Positions 25,179 to 33,885 of a stretch of 64,000 nucleotides of DNA are shown here, piece after piece. The stretch lies in assembly GCF_003985125.1 (NCBI RefSeq), contig NZ_ML133575.1:95912-159911 (forward strand), given 5' to 3'. Source of the DNA: Rhizobium phaseoli (lineage in GTDB: Bacteria > Pseudomonadota > Alphaproteobacteria > Rhizobiales > Rhizobiaceae). Both the position numbers and the translations under genes were made by a program. Each line of letters begins with the position of its first letter. Position 1 is the stretch's first letter. A model generated the notes under the pieces. The model was not told the origin of the DNA and did no database searches. It saw only the letters and a list, made by a program, of their open reading frames with translations.

Positions 25179-27689
25179 ATGGCCCTCGAGACCTATCAGG
25201 CGAAGCGCAATTTCAAACTCACCCCGGAGCCGCGCGGGCAGAAGGGCCGCAGCACCGGCAACAGTTTCGTCATCCAGAAGCATGATGCGACAAGGCTGCA
25301 TTATGACTTCCGGCTCGAGATGGATGGGGTGCTGAAGAGCTGGGCGGTGACGAAGGGGCCGAGCCTCAACCCGGAGGACAAGCGCCTGGCCGTGCATGTC
25401 GAAGACCACCCGCTGTCCTATGGCGATTTCGAAGGCATCATCCCGCAAGGGCAGTATGGCGGCGGCACCGTCATCGTCTGGGACCGCGGCACCTGGACGC
25501 CGGTCGGCGACGCTGACAAGGCCTACCGGAAAGGTCATCTGGAATTCGAGCTCGACGGCGAGAAGCTGAAGGGACGCTGGCACCTCGTGCGCATGCACGG
25601 CCGGCCCGGCGAGGCGCGCGAGAACTGGCTGCTGATCAAGGGGGATGATGCCGAGGCGCGCCATGACGGCGACATTCTCGAGGAACGGCCGGAATCGGCC
25701 AAGACAGGCCGGCAGCTCGAAGAGGTGGCGGAAAATCCCGATGCGACCTGGAAGTCCAGATCCGGAAACGGCAAGGCGGTTGCCGCCAAGACGCCGGCAC
25801 AAAAGGCGAAGCCGTCGGGATCCGGCGAACGCCAATGGCCTAAAGGCGCGCGCAAGGGCGCAATGCCCGACTTCATCGAACCGGTGCTTGCCAAGCTGAA
25901 AACGAAGCCGCCGGCGGGCGATCGCTGGATCCACGAGATCAAGTTCGACGGCTATCGGCTGCAGGTCAGGATGGAGGACGGCAAGATCCGCATGTTGACC
26001 CGCAGCGGTCTCGACTGGACGGCAAAATTCGGCAAGGACGTGCTCGACGCCTTTGCCGCCCTGCCGGTGCAGTCGGCGGTGATCGATGGCGAAATTGTCG
26101 TCGAGAGCGATAGCGGCGCCTCGGATTTCTCAGCGCTCCAGCGCGATCTGAGCGAGGGCCGCAACGACCGCTTCGTCTTCTATGCTTTCGATCTCCTTCA
26201 TCTCGACGGCCACAACCTGCTTGATGCCAGGCTCATCGATCGCAAGCATCTGCTGGAAAGCCTGCTGCCCGCCGATAATGACAAGCTGCGCTACAGCGCG
26301 CATTTCAACGAACGCGGCGGCCTGGTGCTCGATCATGCCTGCCGGCTCAGCCTCGAAGGCGTAATCTCCAAGCTGCGCGACAGCAAATACACCTCGGGAC
26401 GCAAGGGCGATTGGATCAAATCGAAGTGCTCGCACCGGCAGGAATTCGTCATCGGCGGCTACGTGCCATCGACATCGATGAAGAATGCGATCGGCTCGCT
26501 GGCGATGGGCTATTACCGAGATGGCGAGCTCAAGCATGTCGGGCGGGTCGGCACCGGGTATACGGTGGCCACCGCGCAGATGCTTTATGAGAAGCTGTCG
26601 CGGATGACGCAGAACGAGAACTCCTTCGACGACAAGCTCACCGCCGAGGAGAGGCGTGGGCTGATCTATGTCAAGCCGCAGCTGGTCGGCGAAGTCGAGT
26701 TCCGCGCCTGGTCGGCCGACGGCAATCTGCGCCATGCAGCCTTCCGCGGACTGCGCGAGGACAAGCTCGCCAAAGAGGTGACGCGCGAGACGGAACAGAC
26801 CGCAGCCCGCCCCCTGCCGAAAGCCGCTGTGACGCTCACTCACCCCGACCGTATCTACTGGCCGGACGAAGGTGTTACCAAGGAAGGGCTGGCGAATTAT
26901 TATGCGCAGGTCTGGCGCTTCATGGCGCCCTACGTCGTCAACCGCCCTTTGGCGCTCTTGCGTCTGCCGGACGGAATCAACGGTCGTCAGCGTTTTTTTC
27001 AAAAGCACGCCTGGAAAGGCATGAACCCTCATATCGAGGAAATCATCGATCCGAAGGACAAGCAGGGAGAGAAGTTGCTGCGGATAACCGATTTCGACGG
27101 GGTCGTGGCGCTGGTGCAATCGGCCGTGCTTGAAATCCACCCATGGGGCACGACGACCGACAATTGGGAAAAGCCCAACATGATCACCATGGACCTCGAT
27201 CCCGGCGAGGCGGTGGCGTGGGAAGATGTGATAGCCGCCGCTTACGAATTGAAGGCGCGGCTGGAAGCCGAAGGCCTCGCCGCCTTCGTCAAGACGTCAG
27301 GCGGCAAGGGGCTGCATGTGGTGACGCCGCTCGCGCCGAAAGCCAGCTGGGTGGAGGTGAAGGCTTTCGCCAAAGGGCTGGCCGACAGCATGTCGGCCGA
27401 TGATCCCGACCGCTATCTCGCTACGGCGACGAAGGCCAAGCGCAAAGGGCGGATCTTCATCGATTATCTGCGCAATGGCCGCGGCAACACGGCGGTTGCA
27501 GCCTATTCCACACGCGCAAGGCCGGGTGCGGCCGTTTCCATGCCGCTGGAATGGAGCGAACTGACCGCCGACATCGGGCCGGCCTATTTCACTGTCGACA
27601 ATACGCCGACGCGGCTCGACGCCTTGCCCGGAGATCCCTGGGATGGATTTTTCGCGGCGGCGAAACCGTTGGAAAAGAAGAAAAGATAG
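25179..27689 (+). CDS. ligD: Multifunctional ATP-dependent DNA ligase LigD
   Basis: 836 residues with all three modules, in PE-LIG-POL order. The 3'-phosphoesterase is at residues 25-185 (FVIQKHDATRLHYDFRLE, PQGQYGGGTV). The ligase begins near 225; its adenylated Lys is about 254 in EIKFDGYR, followed by the nucleotidyltransferase motifs and an OB fold to about 530. The primase/polymerase runs from about 552 (HPDRIYWPDEG) with the metal-binding MDLDPGE near 670 and a GRIFIDYLRNGRG segment. It trims, fills and seals ends held by Ku. Its 3' end is two bases from the end of a convergent second Ku gene. Confidence 0.96.
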   Translation: MALETYQAKRNFKLTPEPRGQKGRSTGNSFVIQKHDATRLHYDFRLEMDGVLKSWAVTKGPSLNPEDKRLAVHVEDHPLSYGDFEGIIPQGQYGGGTVIVWDRGTWTPVGDADKAYRKGHLEFELDGEKLKGRWHLVRMHGRPGEARENWLLIKGDDAEARHDGDILEERPESAKTGRQLEEVAENPDATWKSRSGNGKAVAAKTPAQKAKPSGSGERQWPKGARKGAMPDFIEPVLAKLKTKPPAGDRWIHEIKFDGYRLQVRMEDGKIRMLTRSGLDWTAKFGKDVLDAFAALPVQSAVIDGEIVVESDSGASDFSALQRDLSEGRNDRFVFYAFDLLHLDGHNLLDARLIDRKHLLESLLPADNDKLRYSAHFNERGGLVLDHACRLSLEGVISKLRDSKYTSGRKGDWIKSKCSHRQEFVIGGYVPSTSMKNAIGSLAMGYYRDGELKHVGRVGTGYTVATAQMLYEKLSRMTQNENSFDDKLTAEERRGLIYVKPQLVGEVEFRAWSADGNLRHAAFRGLREDKLAKEVTRETEQTAARPLPKAAVTLTHPDRIYWPDEGVTKEGLANYYAQVWRFMAPYVVNRPLALLRLPDGINGRQRFFQKHAWKGMNPHIEEIIDPKDKQGEKLLRITDFDGVVALVQSAVLEIHPWGTTTDNWEKPNMITMDLDPGEAVAWEDVIAAAYELKARLEAEGLAAFVKTSGGKGLHVVTPLAPKASWVEVKAFAKGLADSMSADDPDRYLATATKAKRKGRIFIDYLRNGRGNTAVAAYSTRARPGAAVSMPLEWSELTADIGPAYFTVDNTPTRLDALPGDPWDGFFAAAKPLEKKKR

Positions 27690-27691
27690 GA

Positions 27692-28492
27692 TTATCGCGG
27701 CTTGCGGCCGCCTTCCGCCAGACTCTTCTTCAGCGCGTCCATGATGTTGATGACGTTCCCGGTCGATTTCACCGGAAGCGGTTTCTTGGCAGGCGCGGCC
27801 TGCTTCAAGCTCTTCTGTTTGCCGCGGATCATCGACTTCAGACGTTTCTGGATCGGGTCCTGCACCATGGTCGGGCTCCAATCCTTGGTTTCTTCCTTCA
27901 CCAGCCGCTTCATCAGCGCTAAAAGCTTGCTGTCGACCTTTGCCTTGTCGTCGATCTCGGCCAAGGGTTCGCGCACCTCGTCGCCATAATGCAGCGTCCA
28001 GAGAATGATGCCCTTGCCTTGCGGCTCCAGCAGCACGGCGCGCTCGCGGCGATAGAGAACCAGACGGGCAATACCGACGACATCATTTGCCTTCATCGCC
28101 TCGCGGATGACGCAGAAGGCTTCCACGCCGACCTTATCCTCAGGCGCCAGGAAATGCGGCTTGTCATACCAGATCCAGTCGATCGAGCCGCGTGGCACGA
28201 AACTATCGATATCGATGGTGCGGGTACTTTCCAGCCCGACTTCCTCGATCTCTTCGTCTTCGAGAAGAACATAGTCGTCCTCGGCGCGCGGATAACCCTT
28301 CACCTGATCCCTGTCGGCCACCGGCTTGTGGGTGACGCTGTCGACATAGCGGCTTTCGAGGCGGTTCTTCGTCTGGCGATTGAGGACGTGGAAACGTACC
28401 TTGTTGCTTTCGGTCGTCGCCGGCGTCAGCGAGACGGAGGCGGTGACGAGCGAGAGCTTGAGATAACCCTTCCAGAATGTCTGGCGTGCCAT
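27692..28492 (-). CDS. ku: Second Ku protein
   Basis: 266 residues starting MARQTFWKGYLKLSLVTASV; upstream in-frame extension lacks a ribosome site. Core motifs match the first copy: FHVLNRQTKNRLESRYVDS, DRDQVKGYPRAEDDYV, WIWYDKPHFLAPEDKVG. The tail is shorter but also Lys-rich (KSLKQAAPAKKPLPVK). It is divergent in sequence from the copy at 24323, so an old duplication or separate acquisition. It has its own promoter region facing away from ligD. Rhizobia often carry several Ku paralogues, some of which act as heterodimers. Confidence 0.93.
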   Translation of the reverse strand: MARQTFWKGYLKLSLVTASVSLTPATTESNKVRFHVLNRQTKNRLESRYVDSVTHKPVADRDQVKGYPRAEDDYVLLEDEEIEEVGLESTRTIDIDSFVPRGSIDWIWYDKPHFLAPEDKVGVEAFCVIREAMKANDVVGIARLVLYRRERAVLLEPQGKGIILWTLHYGDEVREPLAEIDDKAKVDSKLLALMKRLVKEETKDWSPTMVQDPIQKRLKSMIRGKQKSLKQAAPAKKPLPVKSTGNVINIMDALKKSLAEGGRKPR

Positions 28493-28583
28493 GGCTGTCC
28501 TCTCCCGACACGGTTGGACATGGCAGTCAACGGCAAAGTCGTACTTTGGTTCCCAGGGTGATCGGCGGCTGCGCGCGGCGCCG

Positions 28584-29801
28584 TCAGGTCGAGAGATACC
28601 GCTTCTGCCAGGGCAGCTTTTTTTCCTGCCATGCGCGCGGGGTGAATTCGTCATAGGCTGTCTCGGCGATCGCCAGCATCCAATTGCGGCCCTTGCGGGC
28701 AAGCAGCACGCAGGACAATTCCATGCCGGGCTCGACGGCGATGGAAGGCCGGTTGGCGCCCGGTATGTCGACGCCCTTGTCCCGCCACTGGATGACGATT
28801 TCATCGGGTTCGGAGGTCCATTCCCCCGAGGCGACGGAGGCTTTTCCATCGCCATTGTAGCGAAGCGGCGGCGGCGCGACATTCAGAAAGCTGCCGTCAT
28901 TGTGATAATTGCCGTCGACCTGCCCGGCGGTGGCTTCGCCCGTTCCTTTCAGAAGGATGTCCTGTCGGCATCGCATGAATATGTTGCGCCGGAAGCTCCC
29001 CGACCATGGACGATTGGCGAAGAAGGCGACGTCGCACTCGCTGATGACGTTGTCGTGGATATCGATGTCCTTGCGGAAAGCCCGCTCCTGGTCGGAAAAG
29101 CCGCTCAGGCTGATGCCGCGATTATTGTTCTCGATCCAGTTGTCATAGAGGTGATGGCCGGCATGATCGGCCTTGTCGCCTATGCCATAGCCGAAGGAAT
29201 AGTCGTTCATCCGGCCGTCGCGCATGATGTTGCTGCGCACCACGGCATCGTCGCCGATCGACGAAAAGGAGAAATTCTTGCCGCCGATGAAATTGTACTC
29301 GACCCGATATCTCAGGGTTTTGTCGCAGACCAGCGCGCCCTTGTTCGACGTGCTCGTCGGCGACTGGAGGAAGAGATTGCCGCGGATCACCACGTCCGAA
29401 CTGATATTGTCGTCGCTGTTTTGATAGGCGAACTGACAGCAATCCGCGCCCTCGCCCGGTGCCTCTCCCATCCGGTTGTTTTCCAGAAGCACGTTCGACG
29501 TCTTCGTCAGATAGATGCCGTCGCCGCGGACATTCTCCGTCTCGCAGCGCCTGACGACGAGGTTCTTGCCATTGTGAAATTTGAAGCCGCGCGGCGAGTT
29601 CTTGACGACGACGTCTTCGACCACCGTATCGGAAAACACCTGATAGGCGAGGCCGACATCCTCCGCACCATCGATGACCTGCGCCCGCGTGGAGACGCCA
29701 TGAGCTTTCTTTCGCAGGATTGCGGGCATCCGGATCTCCATCGGCGCGGTTACCTCAGCACCGCCCCTCTTCTCAGAGGCGAAAGCGATGCGGTAACGCA
29801 T
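28584..29801 (-). CDS. Right-handed parallel beta-helix repeat protein
   Basis: 405 residues. Repeated short strands with Asn ladders (VVEDVVVKNSPRGFKF, LVVRRCETENVRGDGIY, NVLLENNRMG, VVIRGNLFL, VVRSNIMRDG, IDIHDNVIS) give the beta-helix of the pectate-lyase/Nos-D type. No signal peptide or TM is evident, so location is uncertain; starts at 29741 or 29729 are also possible. It lies on the same strand as the sugar ABC importer and 130 bases downstream of it, which hints at carbohydrate binding or cleavage, but no catalytic residue set could be assigned. Confidence 0.75.
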   Translation of the reverse strand: MRYRIAFASEKRGGAEVTAPMEIRMPAILRKKAHGVSTRAQVIDGAEDVGLAYQVFSDTVVEDVVVKNSPRGFKFHNGKNLVVRRCETENVRGDGIYLTKTSNVLLENNRMGEAPGEGADCCQFAYQNSDDNISSDVVIRGNLFLQSPTSTSNKGALVCDKTLRYRVEYNFIGGKNFSFSSIGDDAVVRSNIMRDGRMNDYSFGYGIGDKADHAGHHLYDNWIENNNRGISLSGFSDQERAFRKDIDIHDNVISECDVAFFANRPWSGSFRRNIFMRCRQDILLKGTGEATAGQVDGNYHNDGSFLNVAPPPLRYNGDGKASVASGEWTSEPDEIVIQWRDKGVDIPGANRPSIAVEPGMELSCVLLARKGRNWMLAIAETAYDEFTPRAWQEKKLPWQKRYLST

Positions 29802-29930
29802 TGAGCTGCTGCATGGCTTATCCCTTAAATCAATTGCGATTCAGGAAATACGCAGTCGCGCCGAATTAAAGCAGGGCATGTGGCAGGAGTTTGACGGCCT
29901 GCTTCACTTTGCAGGCCGCCTTGCAACCGG

Positions 29931-30953
29931 TCACCGGGTCTCGAGTATCCGCATCAACCGCCCGCGATAGCTATCGAGGATGACCGCAAGCACGATGACG
30001 GCGCCGATGACGATCGGCTTGATGTTGTCGTCGGCGCCCAACAGCTGCAGCCCCGTCGACAGCACCTGCAGGATGCAGGCGCCGACCAGCGTTCCGACGA
30101 TCGAACCCTTGCCGCCCGAGAGGCTGGTTCCGCCGATGATGACCGCGGCGATCGCATTCAATTCGTAGCCGATGCCGGCAACCGGGCTGCCGACGTTGAG
30201 GCGGAGCAGATAGACCATGGCGGCAATGCCGGCGGTCAGGCCCGAGATCGTGAACACTGCGATCTTGTAGCGCTTCGGCTCGTGTCCCGACAGCCGCACA
30301 GCCTCTTCATTGGTGCCGATCGCGAAGACGAAACGGCCGAAGACCGTATAACGCAGCACGAACCAGCCGACGAGGACGACGACGATGGCAATCAGGAAGA
30401 TCGACGGGAAGATGCCCCAGAAGATCAGATTGCCGAAATCGACGAAGGGCTGCGGCAGGCCGGTGATGGTGGAGTTATCGCTGACGACGCGGGCCAGGCC
30501 GCTTGCCACATTCAGCATGCCGAGCGTGACGATGAAGGACGGAAGCTTCCACTTTTCGCAAACCCAGCCATTGATGGCGCCAAGGATCGCGCCGGTGCCC
30601 ATCGAGGCGAGCGACGCCAGCACGATCGCAGCCCAAGGGGACAGCCTCGGGTCGATCATGATCGTGGCGCCGATGACGGTGCAAAGGGCCAGCAGCGAGC
30701 CGACCGAAAGATCGATGCCGCCGACCAGGATGACGAAGGTCATGCCCGAGGCGAGGACTGTGTTGATGGCGATCTGCACGAAGATCTTCAGGAAATTCTC
30801 CGGCGTGGCGAAATAGGGCGCAGTCGCCGAGAAGAATATGACGATCAGGACGAGGGCGATGGCAACGCCTGCCTCCTTCATCGAGATCCGGATGAGCTTG
30901 TCCCAGAAGCCTGTCTCTTTCGCTTCGATCTTGGTTTCAATGTTGCCGGACAC
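29931..30953 (-). CDS. Ribose-type (CUT2) sugar ABC transporter permease
   Basis: 340 residues from a GTG start preceded by AAGGAGTACAGTC. Eight to ten membrane helices, with the family segments TFVILVGGIDLSVGSLLAL, FGRFVFAIGTNEEAVRLSG and ELNAIAAVIIGGTSLSGGKG (RbsC/BPD_transp_2). It forms the membrane channel. The start lies inside the upstream ATPase gene (17-base overlap). Confidence 0.94.
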   Translation of the reverse strand: MSGNIETKIEAKETGFWDKLIRISMKEAGVAIALVLIVIFFSATAPYFATPENFLKIFVQIAINTVLASGMTFVILVGGIDLSVGSLLALCTVIGATIMIDPRLSPWAAIVLASLASMGTGAILGAINGWVCEKWKLPSFIVTLGMLNVASGLARVVSDNSTITGLPQPFVDFGNLIFWGIFPSIFLIAIVVVLVGWFVLRYTVFGRFVFAIGTNEEAVRLSGHEPKRYKIAVFTISGLTAGIAAMVYLLRLNVGSPVAGIGYELNAIAAVIIGGTSLSGGKGSIVGTLVGACILQVLSTGLQLLGADDNIKPIVIGAVIVLAVILDSYRGRLMRILETR

Positions 30954-32472
30954 GACTGTACTCCTTGTAAGCGAGTGAGAGGATCCTGCTCTCTTCGAAT
31001 TGATCCCGCGCGATTTCGCCGGCGATCTTGCCGTCCGACAGGACGATGATGCGATGGCAGATGCCGATGAGCTCCGGCAGATCCGAGGATACGACCAGAA
31101 CGCCCTTTCCTTCGGCGGCAAATTTCCACAGAAGTTCGTAGATTTCCGCCTTGGCGCCGACGTCGATCCCGCGGGTCGGCTCATCGAATATCAGCACCTT
31201 GGGACCGCGGAACAGCCATTTGGCGATGACGACCTTTTGCTGATTGCCGCCCGAAAACGTCCTGACCATCTGGTGGATCGACGGGGTTTTGATGCGCAGC
31301 TCGCGCACCAGACGCTGGGCGTGGTCGTTCTCCGCCTTTCGGCTGATCAGTCCCTTGCGGGAGATCTTGCTGAAATCCGTCACCGTGGCGTTTTCCGCGC
31401 AGCTCATATCGAGCATCAGGCCCTGCAGCTTGCGGTCTTCCGTCGCCAGGCACAGGCCGGCGGCAACCGCGTCTTTGGGTGAATTGATCGCAACCGGCAC
31501 GCCGTCGACGCGGATTTCGCCGCCGGCTTTGGCGTCGGCGCCGAATATGGCGCGCACCGCTTCCGTGCGACCGCTGCCGACAAGGCCGGCAATGCCGACG
31601 ATTTCGCCCTTGGCGACGGAAAACGACAGTTCCGGGCTGTTGCGTGTCACCTTCAGGCCGGAGACGCCAAGCGCTTCGCCGAACACGGCGGTGTCGCTGC
31701 GAAAGACGCCATGATCCGAAAGCGTTCGTCCGACCATCAGCTCGACGATATCGGGGATCGCCAATCCGGACAGAGGGCGCGTGATGACATGCTGACCGTC
31801 GCGCAGCACAGTGACGTCATCTCCGACTTCGAAAATCTCCTCGAGCCGATGGGAGATATAAAGCGTCGTGACGCCGCGCGCCTTCAGCCGCTTCAGGATC
31901 TCGAACAGCCGGTCGACCTCCTTGGAGGTCAGGGTTGCCGTCGGCTCGTCGAGGACGAGCAGCTTGCTTTCATAGCAGAGCGCCTTGGCGATCTCGAGCA
32001 GTTGCAGTTGCGCGACGCTGAGGCGGCTGGCAAGCGTCATCGGCGCCACATCGAGGCCGACTTCCGCCAGCAGTTCCGCCGCGCGGCTGTTCATTTTCCG
32101 GTAGTCCACCAGGCCGTATCGGCGCGGAAGATGCTCGAAAAGCAGGTTTTCGGCGACGGTGAGATTGGAAAGGGGATGGAGTTCCTGGTGGATGACGCGA
32201 ATGCCCGCCTGGAAGGCTTCCAGCGGCGAGCCCGGACGATAGGGCTTTCCGTCAAAGGAAATCTGCCCGTCATCCGGCTTGAAGACGCCGCCCAGCAGGT
32301 TGATCAAGGTCGACTTGCCTGCGCCATTCTCGCCGAGGAGAACGTGGCCCTTGCCGCGGCCGATCCGCATGGAAACATTTCTGAGCGCCACGACGCCCGG
32401 GAACCGCTTGCCGATCCCATCCAGCTTCAAGATGTAGTCGTCTGCTGCGTCTGACACGTCCACCTCGTGCAT
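30937..32472 (-). CDS. Ribose-type (CUT2) sugar ABC transporter ATPase
   Basis: 511 residues with two fused ATPase cassettes, as in RbsA. Cassette 1: Walker A GENGAGKST, signature LSVAQLQ, Walker B LLVLDEPTATLT. Cassette 2: degenerate Walker A region VGSGRTE, signature FSGGNQQK, Walker B VLIFDEPTRGIDVG. The pattern, with a weak second site, is normal for CUT2 transporters. The Met chosen is the first with the conserved N-terminus; it lies 112 bases after the binding-protein gene, across a stable hairpin. Confidence 0.94.
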   Translation of the reverse strand: MHEVDVSDAADDYILKLDGIGKRFPGVVALRNVSMRIGRGKGHVLLGENGAGKSTLINLLGGVFKPDDGQISFDGKPYRPGSPLEAFQAGIRVIHQELHPLSNLTVAENLLFEHLPRRYGLVDYRKMNSRAAELLAEVGLDVAPMTLASRLSVAQLQLLEIAKALCYESKLLVLDEPTATLTSKEVDRLFEILKRLKARGVTTLYISHRLEEIFEVGDDVTVLRDGQHVITRPLSGLAIPDIVELMVGRTLSDHGVFRSDTAVFGEALGVSGLKVTRNSPELSFSVAKGEIVGIAGLVGSGRTEAVRAIFGADAKAGGEIRVDGVPVAINSPKDAVAAGLCLATEDRKLQGLMLDMSCAENATVTDFSKISRKGLISRKAENDHAQRLVRELRIKTPSIHQMVRTFSGGNQQKVVIAKWLFRGPKVLIFDEPTRGIDVGAKAEIYELLWKFAAEGKGVLVVSSDLPELIGICHRIIVLSDGKIAGEIARDQFEESRILSLAYKEYSRVRQH

Positions 32473-32533
32473 GATCCGTTGAAATTCGAGATGGCCACCC
32501 TCCGCACAAGACGCAAATCGGCTGGCAGCGGTC

Positions 32534-32557
32534 AGCGCCGGCTTGGCAGCCGGCGCT
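32534..32557 (-). other. Intra-operon hairpin after the sugar-binding protein gene
   Basis: A perfect 9-base-pair stem AGCGCCGGC / GCCGGCGCT with a 6-base loop, not followed by a T run. Such hairpins after periplasmic binding-protein genes often stabilise the upstream mRNA so the binding protein is made in excess; that role is inferred. Confidence 0.6.
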
Positions 32558-32584
32558 TCCTGTGGCCTTAAATCGGCAACCCGA

Positions 32585-33571
32585 TTATTTGAGGTCGCCG
32601 GCGGTGACGAGTTTGATGTCGGTCTTGACCCAGCCGGTGAAGTTCTCGCCGGCAAGTTCACGCATACCGTAGTCGATGCCCATGACCGCCATCTGCGCGC
32701 CATACTGTTCGACGGTGGCAAGCATCTTACCATCCTTGATCAGCGGCTGCACCGGCGGGATGTTGTCGAAGCCGACAACCTTGATCTTGCCGGCCTGGCC
32801 GGTTGCATCGAGCGCCTTGACGACGCCAAGCGCCATCGAGTCGTTGGCGGCCATCACGCCCTGAATATCCTTATACTTCGTCAGGAAATTGGTCATGACG
32901 GTGTTGGCTTCTTCCGTCTCCCAGTGGGCGGTCTTGCTGTCGAGGAGCTCGAGCTTGCCCGCCTTGACGGAATCCATGAAGCCTTCCTTGCGCTCCTTGG
33001 CATTGTCGGCCTCGGGATTGCCCTCGAGGATGACAACCTTGGCGCCCGGACCCAGATCCTTGGCCAGCGCGTCGCCGGCGAGCTTGGCGCCTTCCTGATT
33101 GTCCGGGCCGAAGAAGGCCAGATCGATACCGGCTGCCTTCTTGGCATCGGCGTCGAGCGGCACGTCGATGTTGATGACCTTGACTCCGGCCTTCACGGCC
33201 TTGGCCAGCGGCGTTGCCATGGCCTTGGAATCGGCTGGAGCAACGACGATGATGTCGTATTTCTGCGTCACGAAGTTTTCGACGGCATCGACCTGGGCGG
33301 CGAAATCGCGCTCGTCCTTCATGCCGACGGCCTTGAAATCGAACTTGTCCTTGTTCTCAGCCGCATATTTATCGGCGCCGGCCTTCATTTGCTTGAAGAA
33401 CTCATTGGACAGAGACTTCATGATCAGGCCGACCTTGGGCTTGCCGGCCGCAAAAGCGGGCGACACGCCGCAGGACAGGGCGAGCACCAGGGTGCCGGCA
33501 AGTCCGAGCTTCAATGCCGCACGGCGCGGCGCATTCATCAGGACGGAATCACGCTTTGTAGAATGGGACAT
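32585..33571 (-). CDS. Periplasmic sugar-binding protein of the CUT2 importer
   Basis: 328 residues. The start MSHSTKRDS follows a GGAGGAGAGAA ribosome site. A signal peptide with basic n-region (MNAPRRAALK) and core LGLAGTLVLALSCGVSPAFA ends at AFA-AG near residue 43. The mature protein is a RbsB/peripla_BP_4 fold (KVGLIMKSLSNEFFKQMKAG, YDIIVVAPADSKAMATPL, NDSMALGVVKAL). The sugar is unknown. It heads the operon and has two operator-like repeats upstream facing the LacI-type regulator. Confidence 0.93.
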   Translation of the reverse strand: MSHSTKRDSVLMNAPRRAALKLGLAGTLVLALSCGVSPAFAAGKPKVGLIMKSLSNEFFKQMKAGADKYAAENKDKFDFKAVGMKDERDFAAQVDAVENFVTQKYDIIVVAPADSKAMATPLAKAVKAGVKVINIDVPLDADAKKAAGIDLAFFGPDNQEGAKLAGDALAKDLGPGAKVVILEGNPEADNAKERKEGFMDSVKAGKLELLDSKTAHWETEEANTVMTNFLTKYKDIQGVMAANDSMALGVVKALDATGQAGKIKVVGFDNIPPVQPLIKDGKMLATVEQYGAQMAVMGIDYGMRELAGENFTGWVKTDIKLVTAGDLK

Positions 33572-33621
33572 TTCTCTCCTCCGAACGGTTCCGGGCCTAT
33601 CCTCACCTGAGTGCCTTCGCA

Positions 33622-33636
33622 GATGAACCGTTTCCA
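33622..33636. promoter_or_regulatory. LacI-type operator candidate, proximal copy
   Basis: The 15-mer GATGAACCGTTTCCA occurs here and again exactly at 33738. It is an imperfect dyad centred on CG (GAACCGTTTC), as LacI/GalR-family operators usually are. It lies about 50 bases before the binding-protein start. Confidence 0.65.
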
Positions 33637-33737
33637 ACGACACTTGGGTAACAATGCGTCACTGGATTGTCAAGGCGCTGGAAACCGGAGGTAAGTGGGG
33701 AAAATGGGATTAATCCCTGCTCTCAGCAAGTGGCGAC

Positions 33738-33752
33738 GATGAACCGTTTCCA
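33738..33752. promoter_or_regulatory. LacI-type operator candidate, distal copy
   Basis: Exact second copy of the 15-mer at 33622, in the same orientation and 116 bases away, that is about eleven helical turns. It lies about 130 bases upstream of the regulator gene, so binding at both could loop DNA over the sugar operon promoter. Confidence 0.65.
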
Positions 33753-33885
33753 TTGAATGCGGCCCGCCCCCATGCTATGGGAGATATCATCACGTTTGAC
33801 GAAGGCGATGGAGACCATTAGCTGAAGGCTCGATCGGGGCGTTCGGGCGTCCCGAAGTGAAGATGAAGGGACATGTTCTTCCATT

